From: a bacterium 210820-DFI.6.37
Lineage (GTDB): Bacteria > Bacillota > Clostridia > Peptostreptococcales > Anaerovoracaceae
Reading direction: 5' to 3'
NCBI GenBank assembly: GCA_020558355.1
Contig: JAJCKG010000020.1
Location: 1-43,917, forward strand
DNA length: 43,917 nt
Position numbers and translations under genes: made by a program. Of this stretch, positions 26,029 through 34,281 are shown piece by piece (within the stretch, counting starts at the first letter, position 1; each line of letters opens with the position of its first letter). The notes below the pieces were generated by a model. The model worked only from the letters and a program-made list of their open reading frames with translations. It was not told where the DNA came from and did not search any database.

Positions 26029-27024
26029 TTAACCGATTGTAGCTACGATAACAGCTTTGATTGTATGCATTCTGTTTTCCGCTTCGTCAAACACTTTGGA
26101 ATGCTTGCTGCGGAACACTTCGTCAGTGACTTCGCGAATATCGTATCCAGCTTCTTTCTGTGTCTTTGCCATGGTTGTTTCAAAGTCGTGGAAGGAAGGC
26201 AGGCAGTGGAGGAAAATCACGTTTGGATTTTCAGTTGCCTTGATCATATCCATATCGATCCGGAACGGAGTCAAAAGCTTTACTCTTTCTGGGATTTCAG
26301 CTTCTTCTCCCATGGAAGCCCATACATCGGAATACAGTACGTCCGCGCCCTTCAGGCATGCCGGGTCACTGGAAATTTCGATTACAGCTCCGGTTTCCCT
26401 CGCTACTTCCTGTACTCTCGCAATTACGTCCTGATCCAGTTCCTTTGCCAGTACATCAGGACCGTAAGCAACGTAGTGCATTCCCATCTTCGCGCATCCG
26501 TACATCCACGCGTAGCTCATGTTGTTTCTGATATCTCCGCAGAATACAACCTTTACCTGATTCAGCGGTTTCGCGATGTGTTCCTCAATGGTCAGAATAT
26601 CCGCCAGGATCTGAGTCGGATGGTCAACGTCCGTTAATCCGTTCCATACAGGTACTCCCGCGTATTTTGCCAGGTCTTCTACTACAGACTGCTTATAGCC
26701 TCTGTATTCGATTCCATCATAGAATCTTCCCAGAACCTTCGCGGTGTCTTCCAGAGATTCCTTCTTACCCATCTGAGAGCTGCCGGAATCCAGGAAGGTT
26801 ACGTGAGCGCCTTCATCCAGACATGCAACTTCAAATGCGCATCTTGTTCTTGTGGAAGTCTTTTCGAACAGCAGAACAACGTTCTTGCCTTTCAGAACTT
26901 CATTATGGATGCCCGCTCTTTTCTTAGATTTCAGATCGTGAGCCAGGTCCAGCATGTAACGGATTTCTTCCGGAGTGAAATCCATCAGTGTTAAAAAACT
27001 TCTGCCTTTTAAATTTACTGCCAT
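26029..27024 (-). CDS. argF: Ornithine carbamoyltransferase (catabolic context)
   Basis: In this pathway it phosphorolyses citrulline to ornithine and carbamoyl phosphate. Protein of 331 residues with carbamoyl-phosphate motif STRTR (57-61), HPTQ (135-138), and the ornithine-binding HCLPSFHD (273-280). Sequence alone does not separate anabolic from catabolic enzymes, but the arcA-arcC context indicates the catabolic role (arcB). AAGGAG is upstream of ATG 27024. It is the first gene of the operon; a terminator of the preceding unit lies 87 bases upstream. Confidence 0.95.
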   Translation of the reverse strand: MAVNLKGRSFLTLMDFTPEEIRYMLDLAHDLKSKKRAGIHNEVLKGKNVVLLFEKTSTRTRCAFEVACLDEGAHVTFLDSGSSQMGKKESLEDTAKVLGRFYDGIEYRGYKQSVVEDLAKYAGVPVWNGLTDVDHPTQILADILTIEEHIAKPLNQVKVVFCGDIRNNMSYAWMYGCAKMGMHYVAYGPDVLAKELDQDVIARVQEVARETGAVIEISSDPACLKGADVLYSDVWASMGEEAEIPERVKLLTPFRIDMDMIKATENPNVIFLHCLPSFHDFETTMAKTQKEAGYDIREVTDEVFRSKHSKVFDEAENRMHTIKAVIVATIG

Positions 27025-27110
27025 TTGTCATTCTCCTTTTCATTCATAAAAATTAGATGTTCGAAATTATTTTGCCTGTCTTTAGGAAAATAATACTATA
27101 TTTATCTGGA

Positions 27111-27154
27111 AATAAAAAGTGCCAGCACGCACGTTTGTTTATGTGCCAGCACTT
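27111..27154 (-). terminator. Terminator of the mbl-methyltransferase-mocR unit
   Basis: AAGTGCTGGCAC (complement of 27143-27154) pairs over twelve positions, two of them G-U, with GTGCTGGCACTT (complement of 27117-27128); TTTTTATT follows. It separates mocR from the arc operon. The 27025-27110 stretch is AT-rich and must hold the arc promoter; I see no convincing -35/-10 pair or ArgR box in it. Confidence 0.85.
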
Positions 27155-27159
27155 GAAAT

Positions 27160-28644
27160 TTAAGCCTTTTCCCTTAAAAGTTTTTCCTTTATCTGAATCT
27201 TCTGCATGGAGTTTACTAAAATTTCCATGCCTTTTTTTATCTGCTCCTCCGTCGGATAAGAATAATTCAGCCGGATATAATTCCCCGCCGGATTTTTTCC
27301 CGGGAAAAACATCGCTCCGGGCATAAAGGAAACTCCCTGCTTTTCCGTTTCTCTGGCAAGCTGGTTTACATCCAGATCCGTGGGAAGCTTAACCCAGAGG
27401 AACACGCCGCCTTCCGGCCTTCGATAAGACAGCCCCACCGCGTCCGCCGCCTGATCCAGGTATTCGCACATAATCTGCTGCTTTCTTTTATAGAGCCTTC
27501 GGAAATCATCCAGCTTTTTTACAAAGACCCCGTTTTTCAGGTATCTGCAGGCCAAATGCTGCGGGGTCCAGTCCAGAGTCACCAGACGTATGGATACCAT
27601 ATTGCTCAGGCTCCGGATTACGGTTTTAGGCGCGATGAGAAACGATACGCCGACTCCCGGCACCAGGGTCAGAGCAAAGGAGTGCATATAGATCACATTT
27701 TCCCCGGGATCCATAGACTTGAGAGACGGCATCTGGATGTCGCCGAAAAACAGCTCGGAGGCCTCATCGTCTTCAACGATGGGGATCCGGTATTTATAGG
27801 ACAGCTCCAGCAGCTTTTCCCGCCGCCGCATGGATAAAACAACGCCGGTAGGGTTGTGATAGCTGCAGTTTATGTAGATAAATTTTGGCTTATGAAGCTC
27901 AATAAGCGGCTCCAGATGCTGGCACATCATGCCTTCTTCATCCATGGGCACCGTAACGATATCAGCCCCCGCCAGCTGAATGGCCCGGTATACATCCGGC
28001 GAGGTGCTTTCTTCTGTAATAATGGTGTCTCCTGGGGATAAAAGCAGAGTTACCAGAAAATCCAGCGCCTGGTTGTTTTCCGAAAAAATCTGGATCTGGG
28101 CGGGATTGGTCAGAACGCCTTTTGTCCTCATAAAGCCGGCAATCTCTTTTCGAAGCTCCAGGTCTCCCTGATAGGGCGTATAAAAGTAGGACGGTCTGCT
28201 TCTGTCTGAAATGATCTGGGCAATACACTCAGCGACTTCTTCTTTGCGATACACTTCCCCGGAAGCCATACCGCCCGCGAAGGAGATCTTACTCTCCGCC
28301 TGGGATTTTCGAAACAGCTCGTCGAAAGTGTTTTCCATTTCCAGATATTTAGGGTTTATAATGCCCTGCCAGTTAACGGCCCGTTTTCTTTTTTCCCGCT
28401 CCTCCTGCCGGTAACAGACCCGGTACCCGACGCCCTGATAGGAAGAGATCAACCCGTCAGCCTTCAGCTCGTTGTAACCGCGCACAATGGTATTCCTGTG
28501 AAGTCCCAGCTTTTTCGCAAGGGCCCGTTCCGATGGAAGGGCGTATCCATCTGCCAGCTCGCCCCGCAGAATCATTTCTTTGATCTGACTGGTCAGCTGC
28601 AGGTACACCGGAGTTTTTAAATTTTTGTCAATCGCCAATTTCAT
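27160..28644 (-). CDS. MocR/GabR-type GntR regulator with degenerate aminotransferase domain
   Basis: Protein of 494 residues. The N-terminal GntR winged helix (about 10-77: TPVYLQLTSQIKEMIL, LPSERALAKKLGLHRNTIVRGY) precedes a fold-type I aminotransferase-like domain (about 118-480) with NPTG (264-267) and EDDEASELF (291-299). In canonical MocR proteins the PLP lysine sits in SFSKTLAPGxRxG; here the matching segment is HSFALTLVPGVGVS, so Lys is replaced by Leu325 and the phosphate-binding Arg by Gly332. The codon is CTG in the sequence. It therefore probably cannot form the PLP Schiff base. It overlaps the upstream methyltransferase gene by 17 bases and stands immediately before the arc operon, a possible target. 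Confidence 0.9.
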   Translation of the reverse strand: MKLAIDKNLKTPVYLQLTSQIKEMILRGELADGYALPSERALAKKLGLHRNTIVRGYNELKADGLISSYQGVGYRVCYRQEEREKRKRAVNWQGIINPKYLEMENTFDELFRKSQAESKISFAGGMASGEVYRKEEVAECIAQIISDRSRPSYFYTPYQGDLELRKEIAGFMRTKGVLTNPAQIQIFSENNQALDFLVTLLLSPGDTIITEESTSPDVYRAIQLAGADIVTVPMDEEGMMCQHLEPLIELHKPKFIYINCSYHNPTGVVLSMRRREKLLELSYKYRIPIVEDDEASELFFGDIQMPSLKSMDPGENVIYMHSFALTLVPGVGVSFLIAPKTVIRSLSNMVSIRLVTLDWTPQHLACRYLKNGVFVKKLDDFRRLYKRKQQIMCEYLDQAADAVGLSYRRPEGGVFLWVKLPTDLDVNQLARETEKQGVSFMPGAMFFPGKNPAGNYIRLNYSYPTEEQIKKGMEILVNSMQKIQIKEKLLREKA

Positions 28645-29779
28645 GTTTTACTTCCTTTTTGCCGTGGAACTGGTAATAGCACACCTCCAGCCTGCCGTTA
28701 TAAAGCTTTCGCCTCCGGTCAGCCGGTCTTCCCATGATTCGGTTTTCCGTCTCTTTATCGGTTGTGATAAGGAAAAGGGACCATCCCGGATTTTGGGCCA
28801 TATAACGCTTCAGGCTCTTATAAATAGCCGCGATGGCCGTTTCATCCCCGATTCTGGCGCCGTAAGGCGGATTGGTGATTATGATTCCGTTTGTTTCCTC
28901 TCCCGGTTCAAGCTTCGCGATATCCAGAACGCGAAAGCGGATACAGTCATCCACGCCCGCTTCTTCCGCGTTGGCCTTTGCCGCCTCCACCGCTTTCCTG
29001 TCAATATCGGACGCCTGGATCCGAATGTCCGCGTCATAACGAATCGCCTGATAAGCCGCCTTTCTCTCCTCCTTCCAAAGCTTCTCCGGAATCAATTCCC
29101 AGCCTTCACTTGCAAATTCCCGGCTCAATCCCGGCGCGATATTCCTGCCGATCAGGGCCGCCTCGATGGGAATCGTTCCTGAACCGCAGCATGGATCCAC
29201 CAGCAGCCTTCCCTCTTTCCAGAAGGTCAGCTGGACCATGGCCGCCGCCAGCGTTTCTTTGATGGGCGCTGTCACATCCGATGTCCGGTAGCCCCGTTTA
29301 TGTAGGCCTGTGCCGCTGGTATCCACGGTTACGGTCACCCGATCCTTCAGAAGGGTGACTTTCACCGTATATTCCGCTCCAGTCTCAGGAAGCTGGGCGA
29401 TTCCGTAACACTCGCTAAGGCGGGTGGCAATGGCTTTTTTCGTTATGCTCTGACAGCTTGGAACGCTGTGGAGCGTTGATTTTACTGAACTTCCTGTTAC
29501 TGTAAATTTACCGTCAGGAGGGATCAGTTCTTCCCAGCTGATCCCCTTTACCTGCTGAAACAGCTCTTCAAAAGTAAGAGCTGTAAATTCTCCCATCTTC
29601 AGAAGCACCCGGTCCGCGCAGCGAAGCCACAGGTTGCTCTTTACAATGGCCCGCTCATCGCCCAGAAATGTGATTTTTCCATTTTCGGACTGAAGGATCT
29701 TGTACCCCAGTGCCTGTATTTCTCGTTTTACTACTGCTTCCAGCCCAAAGGTGGCTGTCGCGATTAATTCCAGCTTCAA
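28628..29779 (-). CDS. THUMP-domain class I SAM RNA methyltransferase (RlmL/YpsC type)
   Basis: Probable 23S rRNA guanine-N2 methyltransferase, 383 residues. A ferredoxin-like/THUMP region (about 1-160) starts MKLELIATATFGLEAVVKREI; then comes the UPF0020 Rossmann domain with SAM motif DPCCGSGTIPIEAA and catalytic NPPYG (IITNPPYGARIGDE). The DNA target base cannot be read from sequence. The ATG overlaps the stop of mbl (ATGA), and its own end overlaps the mocR start, so the three genes form one tightly coupled unit. Confidence 0.9.
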   Translation of the reverse strand: MKLELIATATFGLEAVVKREIQALGYKILQSENGKITFLGDERAIVKSNLWLRCADRVLLKMGEFTALTFEELFQQVKGISWEELIPPDGKFTVTGSSVKSTLHSVPSCQSITKKAIATRLSECYGIAQLPETGAEYTVKVTLLKDRVTVTVDTSGTGLHKRGYRTSDVTAPIKETLAAAMVQLTFWKEGRLLVDPCCGSGTIPIEAALIGRNIAPGLSREFASEGWELIPEKLWKEERKAAYQAIRYDADIRIQASDIDRKAVEAAKANAEEAGVDDCIRFRVLDIAKLEPGEETNGIIITNPPYGARIGDETAIAAIYKSLKRYMAQNPGWSLFLITTDKETENRIMGRPADRRRKLYNGRLEVCYYQFHGKKEVKHEIGD

Positions 29780-30798
29780 ATATAAGTCTCCCTTCTGTTC
29801 ATCTGGCTTCGTTTGATAATATCCAGGTTGTCCAGCGCTTCTCCGGTTCCAATGGCCACACAGGATTTAGCGTCCTCCGCAATGGTCACTCGGATTCCGG
29901 TCCGTTCCTGTATCCGCCGGTCGATCCCCCACAGATAAGCTCCCCCGCCGGTAAGGGTGATACCCGAACCGCTGATATCCGCCGCAAGCTCCGGCGGCGT
30001 TTTTTCCAGCACATTGTGAACGGATTCACAGATCATGGTCAGCGGCTCATCCAGGGCCTCCAAAATTTCCTCAGAAGTAACCCGAATTGTCTTGGGAAGT
30101 CCGGTAACCAGATCCCGGCCTTTGCATTCCACAGAAACCTCTTCTTCTCTTGGATAAGCGGTTCCGATGGATATTTTCAGTTCTTCCGCGGTCCGCTCTC
30201 CGATAAACAGGCTGTGATGCTTTCTCAGATACTTGATGATGGCTTCATCAAACCGGTCTCCCGCGACTTTTTCTGAAACACTGGTAACAATCCCGCCCAT
30301 AGAAATAACGGCAATGTCCGTAGTGCCTCCGCCGATATCAATGATCATGATCCCGTCAGGCCTCGAAATGTCCAGCCCCGCTCCGATGGCCGCCGCCACC
30401 GGCTCTTCCATGAGAAAGACCGATTTTCCTCCGGCCTGGCTTGCCGCCTCACGGACCGCGCGTTTTTCCACTTCTGTCACTCCGCTGGGCACACAGACCA
30501 TCAGCTTGGGGCGGAAAAATTTGCTGCTGCCGCAGGCTTTGCGTATAAAATATTTCAGCATTTTTTCTGTTACATCATAGTCGGATATAACGCCGTCCCG
30601 CAGAGGCCGCACCGCCACAATACTGGCGGGAGTTCTTCCCAGCATATCTCTGGCCTCTTCTCCCACCGCGAGAATGTCCCCGGTATCTTTATCCAGCGCC
30701 ACTACAGAAGGCTCGTTTAATACGATCCCCTGTCCCTTGATGTATACTAAAACATTGGCTGTCCCTAAGTCAATGCCAACTTCCTCTGTAAATCCCAT
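29776..30798 (-). CDS. mbl: MreB/Mbl rod-shape actin
   Basis: Bacterial actin homologue of 340 residues that guides lateral wall synthesis. Nucleotide-binding motifs: GIDLGTANVLVY (phosphate 1, about 9-20), the MIIDIGGGTTDIAVIS (phosphate 2) and LTGGGAYLWGI (adenosine) segments. In Firmicutes mbl usually follows spoIIID in the same direction; here spoIIID lies 2 kb away on the opposite strand with a permease between, so this assignment as Mbl rather than MreB rests on the local relic synteny. AGGAGG precedes ATG 30798. Confidence 0.92.
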   Translation of the reverse strand: MGFTEEVGIDLGTANVLVYIKGQGIVLNEPSVVALDKDTGDILAVGEEARDMLGRTPASIVAVRPLRDGVISDYDVTEKMLKYFIRKACGSSKFFRPKLMVCVPSGVTEVEKRAVREAASQAGGKSVFLMEEPVAAAIGAGLDISRPDGIMIIDIGGGTTDIAVISMGGIVTSVSEKVAGDRFDEAIIKYLRKHHSLFIGERTAEELKISIGTAYPREEEVSVECKGRDLVTGLPKTIRVTSEEILEALDEPLTMICESVHNVLEKTPPELAADISGSGITLTGGGAYLWGIDRRIQERTGIRVTIAEDAKSCVAIGTGEALDNLDIIKRSQMNRRETYI

Positions 30799-30907
30799 TT
30801 GCTACCTCCTCTATTCTAGCAGTTTGAACTTAGTTTTGCCATAAAATAGGGAAAATATTGATAAAGAATCCAAGGAAATTATTTTCTCCTGACTTCGGCA
30901 AAAAATT

Positions 30908-31007
30908 ACTTTTTTCCGTCCTTCGGAAAGTTTTTTCCGGCAGCCGGGCGCCTTCCTCTTTTATAAAAATCCCTTTTCGAAAAAAACTTCTCACTCGGAA
31001 AAAACTT
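30908..31007 (+). repeat. Four related motifs upstream of the sigma-54 promoter (candidate activator sites)
   Basis: AAGTTTTTTCCG-like elements: ACTTTTTTCCG (30908-30918), AAGTTTTTTCCG (30928-30939), and inverted CGAAAAAAACTT (30979-30990) and CGGAAAAAACTT (30996-31007). Two in each orientation form an inverted array 105-205 bases before the predicted start site, where enhancer-binding proteins usually bind. The rest of 30799-31163 is AT-rich with no gene visible. Confidence 0.5.
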
Positions 31008-31086
31008 TATATATAATAGTAGCTTTTGTTTTTTTCACTATATTTATTTGATCTTTTTTGTTTTTTCTCACTCTTTTTTGGAGTTT

Positions 31087-31102
31087 TGGCACAGAGTATG
31101 CA
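31087..31102 (+). promoter_or_regulatory. Sigma-54 (-24/-12) promoter of the APC permease
   Basis: TGGCAC at 31087-31092, with GC at 31100-31101, exactly ten bases between the invariant GG and GC; the element TGGCACAGAGTATGCA matches the consensus TGGCACRNNNNTTGCW at all but one defined position. Transcription would start near 31112, 52 bases before the permease ATG. No sigma-54 activator gene lies in this window. Confidence 0.8.
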
Positions 31103-31163
31103 TTATATATTGGCAAAGCTGAAAAGCGCAGGCCTGATATAAGCTAATTTTGAGGAGGACTAA

Positions 31164-32570
31164 ATGAATTCAGAAAATCAGACTTTAGAAAAATCATTTA
31201 AACAAAGAGACGTTCTTGCTATGGCCTTTGGTACCATGATCGGCTGGGGCTGGATCATGCTTTCGGGACAATGGGCCGCTTCCGCGGGAATGTTTGGAGC
31301 TATCGGCGCATACGCGGTAGGCGCTTTGCTCTGCGTATTCGTAGGACTCGTATACGCGGAGCTGACGCCCGCCATCCCTTTCACTGGAGGGGCTGTCGTA
31401 TTTTCATATAAAGCAATGGGATACTGGCCCGCTATTCTGGCCGGCCTGGCAACCGCCTTTGCTTACCTGGGAGTTGCCGCCTGGGAAGGACCGGCCTTCG
31501 CAACCGCGCTAAATTACATCGTACCGATCCCGCAGGTGGGACACTTATGGACGATTCAGGGCGCAGATGTATACACTTCCGTTTGCCTGGTATCCGTTAT
31601 TGTTTCTGTAATCATCACAATTGTAAATTACCGCGGCGCAAAACAGGCCGCTGTATTTCAGACAATCGCCACAGTAGGACTTATCGCTGTTGGAGTTCTT
31701 TTCCTCAGCGGCGGTGTAGCCTTCGGTGACATTGAATATACAAAACCCCTTTTCACATCATTTAACGGATTTACAGTGGTACTGCTCATGGTTCCGGCTA
31801 TGTTCGTAGGCTTTGACGTTATTCCGCAGTCTGCCGGAGAAATGGACGTACCACTGAACAAAATCCCAAAGATCCTGATCATTTCCATCTGCATGGCTGC
31901 CGCGTGGTACATGCTGATGATCTTCGCTACTTGTATTTCCGCTCCTGGGGAGACCCGAGTAAACGGCGCGATCCCTGTGGCGGACGCTATGGCATTTGCC
32001 TTTGGAAATCCGATCTGGGGAAAAATCTGCATTATCGGAGCAATGTGCGGTATCCTGACCAGCTGGAACGGCTTCCTCTATGGAGGCGCGCGCGTGCTGT
32101 TCTCTCTGGCCAACGCGAAAATGCTTCCTGGTTTCCTCGCGAAAGTACACCCTAAGTATCACACACCGAGCAACGCGGTGTTATTCTGCGGCGCCCTTTC
32201 AACTTTCTCCTGCCTTTTAGGCGCGGGCGCTCTGACCTGGTTCGTAAACGCCAGCTCCTTCGGTGTTGTGATCATTTATCTGATGGTATCGCTCTCCTTT
32301 ATCGTGCTGCGCGTAAAACAGCCGGAGCTGCGCCGTCCATATAAAGTAAAATACGCAAAACTGGTTGGCACCATGTCTGTAGGCGTTTCTCTGTTCTTCG
32401 CTTACCTGTATCTCCCTATGGGTCCGAGCCCTCTCGTGCCGATGGAATGGGTACTGGTCTGCGGCTGGTTCGCGCTGGGACTGATCCTGGCCCTCTACGC
32501 CCGCTGGAGAAACAGCAATGTCAGCAGCCTGGAGCGGGAAAGCCTGCTCTTTACAACCGACCAGGCTTAA
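31164..32570 (+). CDS. APC superfamily amino acid permease
   Basis: Membrane protein of 468 residues with about twelve hydrophobic segments. The first helix has AMAFGTMIGWGWIMLSG, the unwound GxG-type substrate site of APC transporters (here T-M-I-G-W-G-W); the sixth has PAMFVGFDVIPQSAGEM. The product resembles APC family amino acid/amine permeases; the substrate is not predictable. GAGGAGGA lies a few bases before ATG 31164. It is a single-gene unit with a sigma-54 promoter and a strong terminator, between mbl and spoIIID. Sigma-54 control suggests induction with an amino-acid-fermentation regulon, which is inference. Confidence 0.9.
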   Translation: MNSENQTLEKSFKQRDVLAMAFGTMIGWGWIMLSGQWAASAGMFGAIGAYAVGALLCVFVGLVYAELTPAIPFTGGAVVFSYKAMGYWPAILAGLATAFAYLGVAAWEGPAFATALNYIVPIPQVGHLWTIQGADVYTSVCLVSVIVSVIITIVNYRGAKQAAVFQTIATVGLIAVGVLFLSGGVAFGDIEYTKPLFTSFNGFTVVLLMVPAMFVGFDVIPQSAGEMDVPLNKIPKILIISICMAAAWYMLMIFATCISAPGETRVNGAIPVADAMAFAFGNPIWGKICIIGAMCGILTSWNGFLYGGARVLFSLANAKMLPGFLAKVHPKYHTPSNAVLFCGALSTFSCLLGAGALTWFVNASSFGVVIIYLMVSLSFIVLRVKQPELRRPYKVKYAKLVGTMSVGVSLFFAYLYLPMGPSPLVPMEWVLVCGWFALGLILALYARWRNSNVSSLERESLLFTTDQA

Positions 32571-32624
32571 ACAGCAATCGACAACTTCTAATCAATAAAC
32601 AAATGAGTGTGAAAAAGCAAAAGA

Positions 32625-32663
32625 AAGAGACTGTGTACATCTGTATACGGTCTTTTTCTTTTT
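32625..32663 (+). terminator. Terminator of the APC permease
   Basis: A fourteen-pair stem from 32625-32638 and 32643-32656 (GTGTAC/GTATAC core, with three G-U pairs), loop ATCT, followed by TTTCTTTTTT. Confidence 0.85.
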
Positions 32664-32683
32664 TGTGTCAAGCGAGAAAAAAA

Positions 32684-32712
32684 GCATAACCCCTTTCTCC
32701 TCCACATATATT
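32684..32712 (+). promoter_or_regulatory. Candidate sigma-E promoter of spoIIID
   Basis: GCATAAC (32684-32690), 14-base spacer, CATATATT (32705-32712), compared with the mother-cell consensus KMATATT-N14-CATACAMT: five of seven and six of eight matches. Start site near 32720. Confidence 0.5.
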
Positions 32713-32775
32713 GTGATAACAAAATGGTTAATTTTAGCTGTTTAAATATTACAAGAGGTGGTGAACTGTCTTAAC

Positions 32776-33030
32776 ATGAAGGATTACATAGAAGAGAGGG
32801 TATTGGAGCTGGCCGATTACATAATTGAGACGGGAGCAACGGTCCGGGCAACTGCAAAGAAATTCCGAGTCTCCAAATCCACAGTACACAAGGACATCAC
32901 TGAACGGCTCCTTGAGATAAACCCAGGTCTGGCCGCACAGGTCAAAACAGTTTTAGATAACAACAAGGCCGAGCGTCATATACGGGGAGGTCTTGCTACA
33001 AAAGAAAAATATCATCCGAAAAAGGATTAA
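32776..33030 (+). CDS. spoIIID: Sporulation transcriptional regulator SpoIIID
   Basis: Mother-cell DNA-binding protein, 84 residues: KDYIEERVLELADYIIET-like start, then helix-turn-helix VRATAKKFRVSKSTVHKDIT and ERLLEINPGLAAQVK, and basic C-terminal RHIRGGLATKEKYHPKKD. All correspond closely to the Bacillus protein. The open frame extends to GTG 32758, but ATG 32776 matches the family start; the GAGGTGGTGA site is about eleven bases upstream. A sigma-E-like promoter precedes it and a bidirectional terminator follows. Its usual partner mbl is on the opposite strand across a permease. Confidence 0.95.
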   Translation: MKDYIEERVLELADYIIETGATVRATAKKFRVSKSTVHKDITERLLEINPGLAAQVKTVLDNNKAERHIRGGLATKEKYHPKKD

Positions 33031-33043
33031 TCCGCAAAACCAG

Positions 33044-33082
33044 AAAAGCGCTGCTAGTCCTACGCCGCAGCGCTTTTGGGTT
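33044..33082. terminator. Bidirectional terminator between spoIIID and the ABC exporter
   Basis: AAAAGCGCTGC (33044-33054) pairs perfectly over eleven bases with GCAGCGCTTTT (33067-33077); T-rich tails occur on both strands (GGGTTTT rightward, CTGGTTTTG leftward). The genes converge here. Confidence 0.85.
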
Positions 33083-33087
33083 TTAAC

Positions 33088-34281
33088 TTAATATCGAAGA
33101 GCCTCAATGGGCGTTTTTGCCGCCGCCTTGCTTGCGGGATAGCTGCCAAAAATAATGCCGATGGACATAGAAAACGCAGCCGCCACCAGAACCACGTTCA
33201 GAGAAAGGCTCAAGGTCATGGATTCCATAATAAACGACGCGGCCCGCAAAGCGATCCAGGACAGCAGAATTCCCGCCACACAGCCCATCATACTGATCAT
33301 GAGGGCTTCGATTAAAAACTGCAGCATAACGCTTTTTCGGCTGGCGCCAATCGCCTTTCTTATTCCAATCTCGCGGGTCCGCTCTGTAACCGATACCAGC
33401 ATAATGTTCATGATCCCAATTCCTCCTACCAGAAGAGAAATCGCCGCAATTCCTCCCAGCATCCAGGCCATGGTTTTGTTAACACTGTTCATGGCTTCCA
33501 TAACAGTCGATTGATTTTGAATGGAAAAAGCGTCTTCATCCTGACTAAAACGGCTTAACAGCATTTCGGTCATGGCCGCCTCCGCCATATCCAGGCTTTC
33601 CTCACTTTCCGCTGAGACTACCAACCGATCCACATAAAGGATGTCATCCACAAGCTTCGTCATGGTGGTATAAGGTACATATACCTCCAGCACCACAGAA
33701 GTATCGCTGTCTGAATCGACGGTCGATGTCACAGAATCCTCCTCCCGCAGCACTCCGATTACAGTAAAATTTCGTCCATCCAGCGCTACGGTTTCTCCCA
33801 CAGCGTCAGCTCGTCCGATCAGCTCCACTGCCGCGTCATAGCTGAGGACCGCCACATAAGAGCTGTTGTTTACATCCGGCGAAAGAATAAACCTTCCAGA
33901 AAACAGCTCCAGTCCCTGAATCTCCTGGTAGGGCCCTGTCGTTCCATACAGAATCGTGCTGTCATCACTGACATACCCGCTCTTGGAAGTAACCGTCGTC
34001 TGAGCGATCGGGGCAGCCAGAGAAATTTCATCATCCTCTGTAAAATCTGAAAGTTCAGAAAGACGCAGTGGATTTTCCTGATCATCACTTATGGTTACCG
34101 TCAGCAGATTCGTTCCCATACTGGAGATCTGCTCCCGCACAGAAGATGTAGCGCCGCCCGCGATGGAAACCAGTACGACCAGCGATACGACTCCGATAAA
34201 AATTCCCAGCATCGTAAGAAAGGATCTCAGCTTGTTGGCCAGAATCGATTCCCACGCCATTTTAATACACTGAAGAATCAT
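33088..34281 (-). CDS. MacB-type ABC transporter permease
   Basis: Protein of 397 residues with the MacB/FtsX layout: N-terminal helix (SILANKLRSFLTMLGIFIGV), a large extracytoplasmic domain (about 45-270), then three C-terminal helices with GGIGIMNIMLVSVTERTREIGIRKAIGASR, the FtsX coupling region (key motif TERTREIGIRKAIGA). Acts with the ATPase and adaptor as a mechanotransmission-type exporter of the YknXYZ/MacAB kind. Its ATG overlaps the ATPase stop (ATGA). The substrate is unknown: peptides, antibiotics or envelope molecules are typical. Confidence 0.92.
   Translation of the reverse strand: MILQCIKMAWESILANKLRSFLTMLGIFIGVVSLVVLVSIAGGATSSVREQISSMGTNLLTVTISDDQENPLRLSELSDFTEDDEISLAAPIAQTTVTSKSGYVSDDSTILYGTTGPYQEIQGLELFSGRFILSPDVNNSSYVAVLSYDAAVELIGRADAVGETVALDGRNFTVIGVLREEDSVTSTVDSDSDTSVVLEVYVPYTTMTKLVDDILYVDRLVVSAESEESLDMAEAAMTEMLLSRFSQDEDAFSIQNQSTVMEAMNSVNKTMAWMLGGIAAISLLVGGIGIMNIMLVSVTERTREIGIRKAIGASRKSVMLQFLIEALMISMMGCVAGILLSWIALRAASFIMESMTLSLSLNVVLVAAAFSMSIGIIFGSYPASKAAAKTPIEALRY

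Noticed and set aside
31012..31017. TATAAT as a sigma-A promoter for the permease
   Set aside because: The position 17 bases upstream (TCTCAC) is a poor -35, while the sigma-54 element downstream is nearly perfect.
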